Source: Oscillospiraceae bacterium
GTDB lineage: Bacteria > Bacillota > Clostridia > Saccharofermentanales > Saccharofermentanaceae
Reading direction: 5' to 3'
Length of the DNA: 26,652 nt
Assembly (NCBI GenBank): GCA_902803695.1
Contig: CADCQX010000053.1
Location: 1-26,652, forward strand
Shown in pieces: positions 16,389 to 23,247 of the stretch. The position numbers and the translations under genes were made by a program. The stretch's first letter is position 1. Each line of letters begins with the position of its first letter. The notes under the pieces are model-generated. The model had not been told where the DNA came from. It did no database searches and saw nothing but the letters and a program-made list of their open reading frames with translations.

Positions 16389-17018
16389 ATGAGATGCCCA
16401 TGTTGCGGTGCAGATCTTAGAGAAGCAGATAAGATGAGATACTGCGAGTATTGCGGTTTCGAGGAGAGAGAGACAAGAGTCATCCATAAGTACAACCTCG
16501 TTATCGCATATTCCAGAGGTGTCTCCCCTGATCTCAAGATAAAGGTTAGAAGCACGAATATCGATTATGATCTGAAGGTCGGATCAATGGCAAACTTCAA
16601 GCTTGCTCCGGGTCCGCATGAGATCATCTTCCAGGAAGGCGGAAGAAACGAGAGCAGATTCATTATCATCCCTGACAGGGAAGAAGAAAAAGTTCAGATC
16701 GATTATTCCTATGACGAGACCAGAGAAGTTCCGCTTCTCATCAAGATCGTTCAGCCTCAGGCAATCGGTGCCACCGATCTCAAGGACGGAAAGTATCCTG
16801 CAAAGAAGAATCTGCTATCTATTCTCTCTCTTTGCTTTGCAGCCTGGGGATTGTCGATCCCGGTAACGATCATGTTCATCATCAATTACAGAAGGGCCAA
16901 GAAAGAAGGACTTCGTCCGAATCCGATGGATGTCTTCGCATTAGTCTTAAGCTGGGCATTCTGGGCACTTATAATGCTTGCTTTCGGTATCGGAACTATC
17001 GGAGAGATCCTTAGCTGA
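16389..17018 (+). CDS. Zinc-ribbon membrane protein, copy 2
   Basis: This is a 209-residue paralogue of the preceding protein with the same plan: cysteines C3, C6, C19 and C22, a beta-rich middle with FKLAPGPHEIIF, and a hydrophobic C-terminus with WGLSIPVTIMFIINYRRAKKEG and a last membrane segment. Conserved blocks shared by both copies are YNLVI, IDYDLKV, the FKL-PGP block and the charged RRAKK / SRAKK turn between membrane segments. The middle and tail have diverged clearly, so the duplication is not very recent. It probably shares a transcript with copy 1 and faces the serpin operon tail to tail. Confidence 0.75.
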   Translation: MRCPCCGADLREADKMRYCEYCGFEERETRVIHKYNLVIAYSRGVSPDLKIKVRSTNIDYDLKVGSMANFKLAPGPHEIIFQEGGRNESRFIIIPDREEEKVQIDYSYDETREVPLLIKIVQPQAIGATDLKDGKYPAKKNLLSILSLCFAAWGLSIPVTIMFIINYRRAKKEGLRPNPMDVFALVLSWAFWALIMLAFGIGTIGEILS

Positions 17019-17044
17019 TGATATACGATCGATAAGAAATGAAA

Positions 17045-17072
17045 AGGGAGTTGTCCGTACGGGCAGCTCCCT
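17045..17072. terminator. Hairpin between the convergent zinc-ribbon and serpin operons
   Basis: A 12-bp stem with two G-U pairs (17045-17056 with 17061-17072) has a GTAC loop. The better U-tract (TTTTCATTTCTT) follows it on the minus strand, so it mainly ends the serpin transcript. On the plus strand only CTATATATAT follows. Confidence 0.7.
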
Positions 17073-17085
17073 CTATATATATCTG

Positions 17086-17107
17086 CAAGGGAGTATATCC
17101 TCCCTTG
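17086..17107 (-). terminator. Second hairpin 3' of the serpin operon
   Basis: An 8-bp perfect stem (17086-17093 with 17100-17107) has a six-base loop and starts 11 bases after the last serpin stop. Little U-tract follows, so it may act with the next hairpin (17045-17072) or protect the 3' end. Confidence 0.6.
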
Positions 17108-17118
17108 ATGACTCCGGT

Positions 17119-18426
17119 TTATCCGTTAACTGTGGTTACACTGTTAACCGATCCTACGAATACAGGTGTGTTTGTCTCTGTATCAACGATCATATAAGCG
17201 AATGGTCTGTCGAGGCGGACTGTCATAGGAAGTTCTGTCTCGATCTCGCATGCATCCTCAGTCATGATAACTGTAGCAGCTGCAGCCTTTGTGCCTTCAC
17301 TTGTGAGCTCGATGTGAGTCTTCTGGATGACTGCAGAGATGCACTGAGGATCTGTGGACATGTTGGAGAAATCAGCCTTATCGCTATCGAATGCATCATT
17401 GATGCCCATTTCCTGAAGCATTTTTGCGATTTCATAATTAGAGTAATCATATGAGAACTCAGGAATGAAAGCGTTTACGGAATCATTGGTCCTGCTGTCG
17501 AGGAACGCCTTATAATCTTCTGATGTGAATCCTGCGAGGAACTCATTAGCCGTGATGCTAGTATCCTTAGGAAGGACTGCTACGAATGCATAGTCGTCAC
17601 CCTCGTAGTACTTCATAAATCCCGTTGCCTTATCTGTCTCAAAGTAAACACCTTCATATGAATAAAGAAGAGTTACGTCTTCCTGCTCACCCTTGGAATT
17701 GGTGAATGTGCAGTCTTCGAGGATATCGTAATCCTCATATTTGTCTGCCCACTTGGCGTCAAATGCGATAGCGTCCATGAGGATCATGGCTGTATCAGGT
17801 GACAGATCGCTGATGATCTTCGGGATCATTCCGTCAGTATGATCGTTTACCCAGTCGTTGACCTCATTAACAGTTTCCGAGCTGAACGGTTCGACTCTGA
17901 TCTCCGCATCAAAGTTTTCCTTGATATAGTCGAGGTAATCTTCGTAGTATGTGCCTCCGATATCCTCTCTGATAAGGACACCGTTAGCTACCTTGATGGT
18001 CTTTGTCTCGTCAGATGAGAGGCTCTTATAATAATCTGCAGCGAAAGCCAATGCTTCCTCATTACTTGCACCCGGCACCAGTACATTACTCATCTCGGTA
18101 AGTGTGTTGCCGTTGGCACCTGCTCCTACCATCTCCATCGCGAAAAGGAGTGATGCCGGCGATACCATTACGTTCTCGTCCTTATCCGAACAGGAATTAC
18201 CTGCAAATTCGAATACGAACTTGTTGTAATCGGAACCCTCAATGACTGTCTTGTAAGAAAGCGGTTCCAGGTCTTCGAAAACTTTCTCACCCTCTGATGA
18301 CTTAAGCGTTGCAAAAGTGCTTATAGGCTCGTCCGACTTATTCTTCGGTTCTTCCTTTTTGCAACCTGTAAATACTGCCATGAATAACATTGCTGCCATG
18401 GCTGCAGCCCCAATCTTCTTAACCAT
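17119..18426 (-). CDS. Lipoprotein serpin 1 (serine protease inhibitor, family I4)
   Basis: This 435-residue secreted serpin has a lipoprotein signal with lipobox FTGC (cysteine 22), so it is anchored to the cell surface. Serpin landmarks are NVMVSPASLLFAMEMVGAGANG, EVNDWVNDHTDGMIPKII, the strand ending DAIAFDAKWADKYE, and the C-terminal RLDRPFAYMIVD. The hinge of the reactive-centre loop is GTKAAAAT, the small-residue pattern of inhibitory serpins. The loop from the hinge glycine to RPF (17200-17295) has 32 residues. By the spacing of alpha-1-antitrypsin P1 would be Ala and P1' Cys, but the loop is 5 residues longer, so this is tentative. It is the last of three co-directional serpin genes, 25 bases after serpin 2, and has no promoter of its own. 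Confidence 0.9.
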   Translation of the reverse strand: MVKKIGAAAMAAMLFMAVFTGCKKEEPKNKSDEPISTFATLKSSEGEKVFEDLEPLSYKTVIEGSDYNKFVFEFAGNSCSDKDENVMVSPASLLFAMEMVGAGANGNTLTEMSNVLVPGASNEEALAFAADYYKSLSSDETKTIKVANGVLIREDIGGTYYEDYLDYIKENFDAEIRVEPFSSETVNEVNDWVNDHTDGMIPKIISDLSPDTAMILMDAIAFDAKWADKYEDYDILEDCTFTNSKGEQEDVTLLYSYEGVYFETDKATGFMKYYEGDDYAFVAVLPKDTSITANEFLAGFTSEDYKAFLDSRTNDSVNAFIPEFSYDYSNYEIAKMLQEMGINDAFDSDKADFSNMSTDPQCISAVIQKTHIELTSEGTKAAAATVIMTEDACEIETELPMTVRLDRPFAYMIVDTETNTPVFVGSVNSVTTVNG

Positions 18427-18451
18427 ATCTATCCCTCCTATGGTTTAAAAT

Positions 18452-19753
18452 TTATTTCTCAGTTGAATTAACTGTCCCTACAAAAACCGGTGTATCTGTT
18501 CCGGTATCAACGATCATATAAGCGAATGGCCTGTCGAGACGTACTTCCTTAGGAAGTTCTGTATCGAACTCTGCGCTGGTGGCGCCATATGCGATGATAG
18601 CCGTGGCAGCTGCAGCCTTTGTTCCATTGCTGTTAAGCTCGATATGTGTCTTCTGGATGATCTGCGAGATGTAAAGTGACTCTGATGACATGTTGGAAAA
18701 ATCAGCCTTTTCAGATTCAAACGCATCCTTGATACCCAGATCCTTAAGTATATCGACGATCTCACCATTGCTGTAATCATATGTAAATTCAGGAATATAA
18801 GCATTGACTGTTTCTTCGCTTCTGCTGTCCATGAATGCCTTATAGTCTTCCGATGTAAAACCTGCGAGGAACTCATTGGCAGTGATGCTTGTATCCTTAG
18901 GAAGGACAGCTACAAAAGCATATTCCTCACCCTCGTAATACTTCAGAAATCCGATGGCCTTATCTGTCTCAAAGTAGATGCCCTCGTTGGAGAAAAGAAG
19001 CGTTACATCTTCAGCTTCACCCTTGGAATTGGTGAATGTTGAATCCTCGATGATATCATTCTCTTCATACTCGTCAGCCCACTTGGCATCAAAAGCGATG
19101 GCATCCAGGAGGATCGATTCCGTTTCAGGTGAGATATCTCTGATGATCTCAGGGATCATTCCGTCTGTGTGTTCGTTTACCCAGCTGTTGACCTCTTCGA
19201 CAGTACCGTTATTGAACGGCTCCACCCTGACCTCTGCGTCAAAGTTATCCTTTATGTAGTTGAGGTAATCCTCATAGAATGAGCCTCCGATATCTTCTCT
19301 TATGAGAACGCCGTTAGCCACTTTGAGTATGCCTGACTCATCAGATGTAAGACTTCTAAAATAGTCCGCCGCGAAAGCCAGCGCTTCCTCATTACTTGCA
19401 CCCGGCACCAGAACATTACTCATCTCGGTAAGTGTATTGCCGTTCGCACCTGCTCCCATCATCTCCATCGCGAATAGAAGCGACGCCGGTGATACCATTA
19501 CGTTCTCGTCCTTATCCGTGCAGCTCTTTCCTGCGAAATCGAATACGAACTTGTTATAGTCTGAACCTTCAATAACTGTTGTGTAAGATAGTTCCTCCAG
19601 ATCTTCGAAAACCTTATCGCCTTCCGACGATTTAAGCGTAGTAAATGTGCTTACCGGTTCGTCTGTTTTTTGGGATTCTTCCTTACTGCAACCTGTGAAA
19701 ACTGCCATGAACAACATAGCGGCCATGGCTGCCGCTCCAATTTTCTTTACCAT
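18452..19753 (-). CDS. Lipoprotein serpin 2 (serine protease inhibitor, family I4)
   Basis: This 433-residue protein is the closest relative of serpin 1. The first 22 residues, ending in lipobox FTGC, are identical. The framework blocks SPASLLFAMEM, GMIPEIIRD and IQKTHIEL also match closely. The hinge GTKAAAAT is intact, so the fold should be inhibitory. The loop (18524-18625) has 34 residues and a different centre, AYGATSAEFD, where serpin 1 has MTEDACEIE. By alpha-1-antitrypsin spacing P1 would be Ala-Thr, with the same caution on loop length. At DNA level parts of the two genes are close to identical, suggesting a young duplication or gene conversion. The gap to serpin 3 is 22 bases. Confidence 0.9.
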   Translation of the reverse strand: MVKKIGAAAMAAMLFMAVFTGCSKEESQKTDEPVSTFTTLKSSEGDKVFEDLEELSYTTVIEGSDYNKFVFDFAGKSCTDKDENVMVSPASLLFAMEMMGAGANGNTLTEMSNVLVPGASNEEALAFAADYFRSLTSDESGILKVANGVLIREDIGGSFYEDYLNYIKDNFDAEVRVEPFNNGTVEEVNSWVNEHTDGMIPEIIRDISPETESILLDAIAFDAKWADEYEENDIIEDSTFTNSKGEAEDVTLLFSNEGIYFETDKAIGFLKYYEGEEYAFVAVLPKDTSITANEFLAGFTSEDYKAFMDSRSEETVNAYIPEFTYDYSNGEIVDILKDLGIKDAFESEKADFSNMSSESLYISQIIQKTHIELNSNGTKAAAATAIIAYGATSAEFDTELPKEVRLDRPFAYMIVDTGTDTPVFVGTVNSTEK

Positions 19754-19775
19754 ATCTATTCCCTTTTCTGATCTA

Positions 19776-21071
19776 TTAATTGTCGATTGAATTTACTGTT
19801 CCAAGAAATACCGGAGTATCTGTCTCGGTATCAACGATCACATATGCGAACGGTCTGTTGAGGCGTACTACTTCGTAATCCTCAGGCTCGATGATCGCGC
19901 CCTTAGCCGTGATCGTTACTGCTGTAGCTGCAGCTGCCTTTGTTCCGTCGCTGTCGACCTCGATATGTGTCTTCTGGATAACGGAAGAGATGTATGCATC
20001 AATATCCGTCATGTTTGAAAAATCTGCCTCATTGTTGAACGGAGCTTCCATTCCCATATTCTCCAGAACTTCGATCAACCCCTCATTGGAGTAATCGTAT
20101 GAGAACGCCGGCAAAGAAGCATGAACGTCTGTGCTCCTTGCGCTGTCGATGAACGCCCTGTAGTCCTCAGCCGTAAAACCTGCCATGAACTCATTCGCAT
20201 CAATGGACTCATCCTTAGGAAGGATCGCTACGAAAGCATACTCTCCGCCCTTATATTCCTTGATAAATCCTGTTGCCTTTTCCGTCTCGAAAAAGATTCC
20301 TTCTGTCGAATTGAGCATCGTTACTGTCTGATCCTCACCGGAAGCATTCGTAAAAAGGCCTTCCTCATTGATGTCTTCACCTTCATACTTCTCTTCCCAC
20401 TCGCCGTTAAATGCGATGGCATTTATGATGACTGCCATATCAAGATCAGGATCCAGCTTATCAATGATAGTCGGGATCATTCCGTCTGTGCTCTCGTTTA
20501 CCCATTCATTAATGTAATCGACTGCATCATCATTAAACGGTCTGATGTCTGTCTGGGCATCGAACATATCCTGGATATAATCGATATAATCGCTGTAGAA
20601 ATGTCCGTCGAATTTTGAATTCATGAAGATACCGTTGGAGATATTCATCTCATCTGTTCCATTAAGAAATCTGTAGTAATCAGATGCGAATCCCAGTGCT
20701 TCTTCATTGCTTGCACCCGGTACCATTACGTTACTCATCTCATCAAGAGTCTTGCCGTCCGCACCTGCTCCGGCCATCTCCATCGCGAAAAGAAGTGATG
20801 CAGGTGATACCATTACGTTATCGTCCGTACCGCTGAAGCACTCGCTTCCGAAGTCGAATACGAAAGCCATATAATCAGTATCCGTAGTAGCCTCAGTATA
20901 AGAAAGCTCGACCACATCATTAAATACTTTATCTTTATCCTTAATAGGCTCGATAATGTTTTCCGGAGACATTGTGTTAAGTGTTGAATCTTCCTCAGAT
21001 CTTGCACAACCTGCAGAAATTGCCATGAACATCAAGGCCGCCATGGCAGCAGCTCCAATCTTTTTAATCAT
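19776..21071 (-). CDS. Lipoprotein serpin 3 (serine protease inhibitor, family I4)
   Basis: This is the first-transcribed and most divergent serpin of the array, 431 residues from the ATG at 21071. I chose that start because GGAGGG lies 8 bases upstream (21080-21085); an in-frame TTG at 21089 would place this ribosome site inside the gene. The lipobox is ISAGC (cysteine 22). The serpin blocks NVMVSPASLLFAMEMAGAGADG and EWVNESTDGMIPTII and the hinge GTKAAAAT are present. The loop (19848-19946) has 33 residues and the centre ITAKGAIIEPEDY. At canonical spacing P1 is Lys and P1' Gly, which would suit trypsin- or subtilisin-like targets if the spacing holds. It follows the nucleoside phosphorylase gene by 84 bases; no clear promoter was found in that gap. 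Confidence 0.9.
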   Translation of the reverse strand: MIKKIGAAAMAALMFMAISAGCARSEEDSTLNTMSPENIIEPIKDKDKVFNDVVELSYTEATTDTDYMAFVFDFGSECFSGTDDNVMVSPASLLFAMEMAGAGADGKTLDEMSNVMVPGASNEEALGFASDYYRFLNGTDEMNISNGIFMNSKFDGHFYSDYIDYIQDMFDAQTDIRPFNDDAVDYINEWVNESTDGMIPTIIDKLDPDLDMAVIINAIAFNGEWEEKYEGEDINEEGLFTNASGEDQTVTMLNSTEGIFFETEKATGFIKEYKGGEYAFVAILPKDESIDANEFMAGFTAEDYRAFIDSARSTDVHASLPAFSYDYSNEGLIEVLENMGMEAPFNNEADFSNMTDIDAYISSVIQKTHIEVDSDGTKAAAATAVTITAKGAIIEPEDYEVVRLNRPFAYVIVDTETDTPVFLGTVNSIDN

Positions 21072-21155
21072 GTTTCTATCCCTCCGCAATTAACTTGCTA
21101 ACTATATAACGAACAGTTCTCAAGTTTTGTTGCACATTCGGGAAAATTTCTCCGA

Positions 21156-21956
21156 TTATTTTTCCGAAGCCAGTCTTATCAGTATCTCCGGAATAACTTC
21201 AAATCTCGTCCTGTTATAAACTTCCTTCTGTTCCGGCGTCCTTAGTACCAGCGATTCTCCCGTCGCCGAATTGTCCGACACGACAAGCAGAGCCACCGCC
21301 GGCTTCTCCATCAGATCCGCCATCAGATAGAACGTGGAAGTCTCCATCTCGATCAGCTTCACGTCAAAACTCCTGATGAAATCCATGTGCGCATATTCGC
21401 ACATCACACTGTCCGTACAGAACACAGGCACCTGCCAGATCTTATGCCCCATCCCGTATACCATCTTCATGACGTCAGCCACAAATCCCGGGTCATTCGG
21501 ATACACCTTCCCGAACGGCTCATACTCCCTGATGTCCTCCATCAGATAACCGTTGGCGAGAGTTCCCGAGATGCTGTAAAACGGCGTGCATATGGATCCC
21601 AGTTCAATGTCCTTCGTAAGCGAACCCACCGCCCCGACAAAGACCAGCTTGTCGAAGTCCAGAGCCGCGCACAACGAAAGCTCATCGATGAGCGAGCACG
21701 CTCCCGGGCTCGTCTGTATCCACGCCATCAGGTAGCCCTCGCCCCTGACCTCGTATCCCGAGATATACGAATGTGATACCGTCTTCATGATCTCCACATC
21801 CGCGTTCGCCATTATCTTCGGCGGCGTCCACCCCGGCGCCACCACCAGCAGGTCATAGTGCTTATCCACGGACAATCCGAACTCCGCCATGATCGCCGCA
21901 CCGTAATCCGTCGTTGACTTATCCGCATCAAAGATATCCTTTAGTCTTTTCTTCAT
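21156..21956 (-). CDS. Nucleoside phosphorylase (PNP/UDP phosphorylase family)
   Basis: This 266-residue cytosolic enzyme of the PNP_UDP_1 family should cleave nucleosides with phosphate. Family-like blocks are DKLVFVGAVGSLTKDIELGSICTP (about 125-148), the nucleoside-binding loop LIEMETSTFYLMADLM and the VVSDN segment after it. The substrate (uridine, purine nucleoside or a related compound) cannot be settled by eye. I start it at the ATG at 21956, after GAGGATAAGGAA; an upstream ATG at 21989 adds 11 residues, and still longer in-frame forms overlap the start of malY and are unlikely. It is divergent from malY and upstream of the serpins in the same direction. Confidence 0.8.
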   Translation of the reverse strand: MKKRLKDIFDADKSTTDYGAAIMAEFGLSVDKHYDLLVVAPGWTPPKIMANADVEIMKTVSHSYISGYEVRGEGYLMAWIQTSPGACSLIDELSLCAALDFDKLVFVGAVGSLTKDIELGSICTPFYSISGTLANGYLMEDIREYEPFGKVYPNDPGFVADVMKMVYGMGHKIWQVPVFCTDSVMCEYAHMDFIRSFDVKLIEMETSTFYLMADLMEKPAVALLVVSDNSATGESLVLRTPEQKEVYNRTRFEVIPEILIRLASEK

Positions 21957-22007
21957 TTCCTTATCCTCGAAAACATTTGCTGAATACATTATACAGATAA
22001 TAATTGT

Positions 22008-22025
22008 TATAATAGCAAGCGGAGG
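22008..22025 (+). promoter_or_regulatory. -10 box and ribosome site of the malY-type gene
   Basis: TATAAT at 22008-22013 lies 8 bases before GGAGG (22021-22025), which is 7 bases from the ATG. No good -35 box exists 16-18 bases upstream, so an activator or a very short leader would be needed. The box is in the 76-base gap shared with the divergent phosphorylase gene. Confidence 0.35.
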
Positions 22026-22032
22026 ATATACC

Positions 22033-23184
22033 ATGTTTGATTTTGATGAATTAGTTCCAAGAAACACCCCTGAAGATATAAAGTATGAAAAGCTCGAAGG
22101 CATCAACGATCTGATCCCTATGTGGGTCGCCGATATGGACTTCAGGTGCCCCGAAGAGGTTTCCAATGCGTTGGCCGAGCAGTCCAGACGCGGCATCTTC
22201 GGTTATTCGGAAGCCGATAAGACTTATGACGACGCAGTCGTAAACTGGTTTAAGAAAAGATACAACTGGGATGTCGATCCCAAGACCTGCCTTAAACTTC
22301 CGAGCGTAATCCTCGCACTCTCGCTTTCGATCCGGGCACTAACAAAACCGGATGATTCCATCCTCATAATGGAACCTTTATATGGAGCAATCTCCAGAAC
22401 GGTAAAGATGACCGGCAGGAGACTTGTAGTGTCAGAGCTGGAACTTAAAGGCTCACGGTATGAGATCGTTTTCGATGACATGGAGAAAAAGATTAGAGAA
22501 AACAACGTAAGGATGTTTGTTCTTTGTAATCCTCATAATCCTGCAGGAAGAGTATGGTCCCGTGACGAGCTTACGCGCATGGGCGACATCTGTCTTAGAA
22601 ACAACGTGCTCATCGTCTCTGACGAGATCCATGCGGATTTTATCTTCAGCGGTCATGAGCATATCCCGATCGCGTCACTTTCCAATGAAATTAATAAGAT
22701 CACCGTTACCTGCACGTCCCCTACGAAAACATTCAACCTCGCAGGGATCCAGGCGGCCAACATCTTTGTCGCCGACGATTCGATGCGAAGAAAGATCGAC
22801 CTGCTGTCTGTAGCGACGGGGGCTTTCGGACTGAACGTCATGGGAATAGTCGCGACACGCGCCGCATATACTTACGGCGAGGAGTGGGTCAACGAACTCA
22901 TTACTTACCTTGAGGGCAACGCCACTCTTGTCAGATCGCGCCTTGAAGGCACGAAACTTAAAATGATCGATATCGAAGGAACATATCTTATATGGATAGA
23001 TGCGTCTAAGGTAACAGACGAAGACCCGACTGCTTTCTTCCTTAAGAATGCACATGTCAGATTCTCCGAAGGACTTTTCTTTGGGAAAAGCGGCGAGCAC
23101 TTCTTCAGGATGAATATCGCATGCCCGAGAAGCATGCTAAACGAAGCACTCGACAGGATACTTGAAGTCCCGGGTGTGCGATAA
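22033..23184 (+). CDS. MalY/PatB-family PLP-dependent C-S lyase (cystathionine beta-lyase type)
   Basis: This 383-residue fold-type I aminotransferase-like enzyme matches MalY/PatB proteins in length and blocks: MWVADMDF (30-37), GIFGYSE (54-60), the CNPHNPAG motif (165-172), SDEIHADF (196-203) and the PLP lysine K232 in SPTKTFNLAG. Such enzymes cleave C-S bonds of cystathionine or cysteine conjugates, giving a thiol, pyruvate and ammonia; E. coli MalY also represses the maltose regulon. The plus-strand gene stands alone between two divergent or convergent neighbours. A malQ gene lies in the window but about 10 kb away, so no regulatory link is claimed. Confidence 0.88.
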   Translation: MFDFDELVPRNTPEDIKYEKLEGINDLIPMWVADMDFRCPEEVSNALAEQSRRGIFGYSEADKTYDDAVVNWFKKRYNWDVDPKTCLKLPSVILALSLSIRALTKPDDSILIMEPLYGAISRTVKMTGRRLVVSELELKGSRYEIVFDDMEKKIRENNVRMFVLCNPHNPAGRVWSRDELTRMGDICLRNNVLIVSDEIHADFIFSGHEHIPIASLSNEINKITVTCTSPTKTFNLAGIQAANIFVADDSMRRKIDLLSVATGAFGLNVMGIVATRAAYTYGEEWVNELITYLEGNATLVRSRLEGTKLKMIDIEGTYLIWIDASKVTDEDPTAFFLKNAHVRFSEGLFFGKSGEHFFRMNIACPRSMLNEALDRILEVPGVR

Positions 23185-23200
23185 TCTGCAAAAAGAAAAA

Positions 23201-23224
23201 GGCGGCCTTCCTGAGAAGACCGCC
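23201..23224 (-). terminator. Terminator of the flotillin gene, possibly bidirectional
   Basis: A 10-base stem with one mismatch (23201-23210 with 23215-23224) is followed on the minus strand by TTTTTCTTTTT. It lies 23 bases after the flotillin stop. It also lies 16 bases after the malY-type stop on the plus strand, where the T-tract is poor. Confidence 0.8.
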
Positions 23225-23247
23225 CCCGTCTTTAATGAGGTGTTATT

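Noticed and set aside
21110..21118. GAACAGTTC before the serpin operon as a regulator site
   Set aside because: It is a short palindrome with a one-base centre that fits no known site and may be chance.
21957..22196. N-terminal extension of the nucleoside phosphorylase gene
   Set aside because: The extension is antisense to the start of the malY-type gene and its promoter region; a good ribosome site supports the start at 21956.
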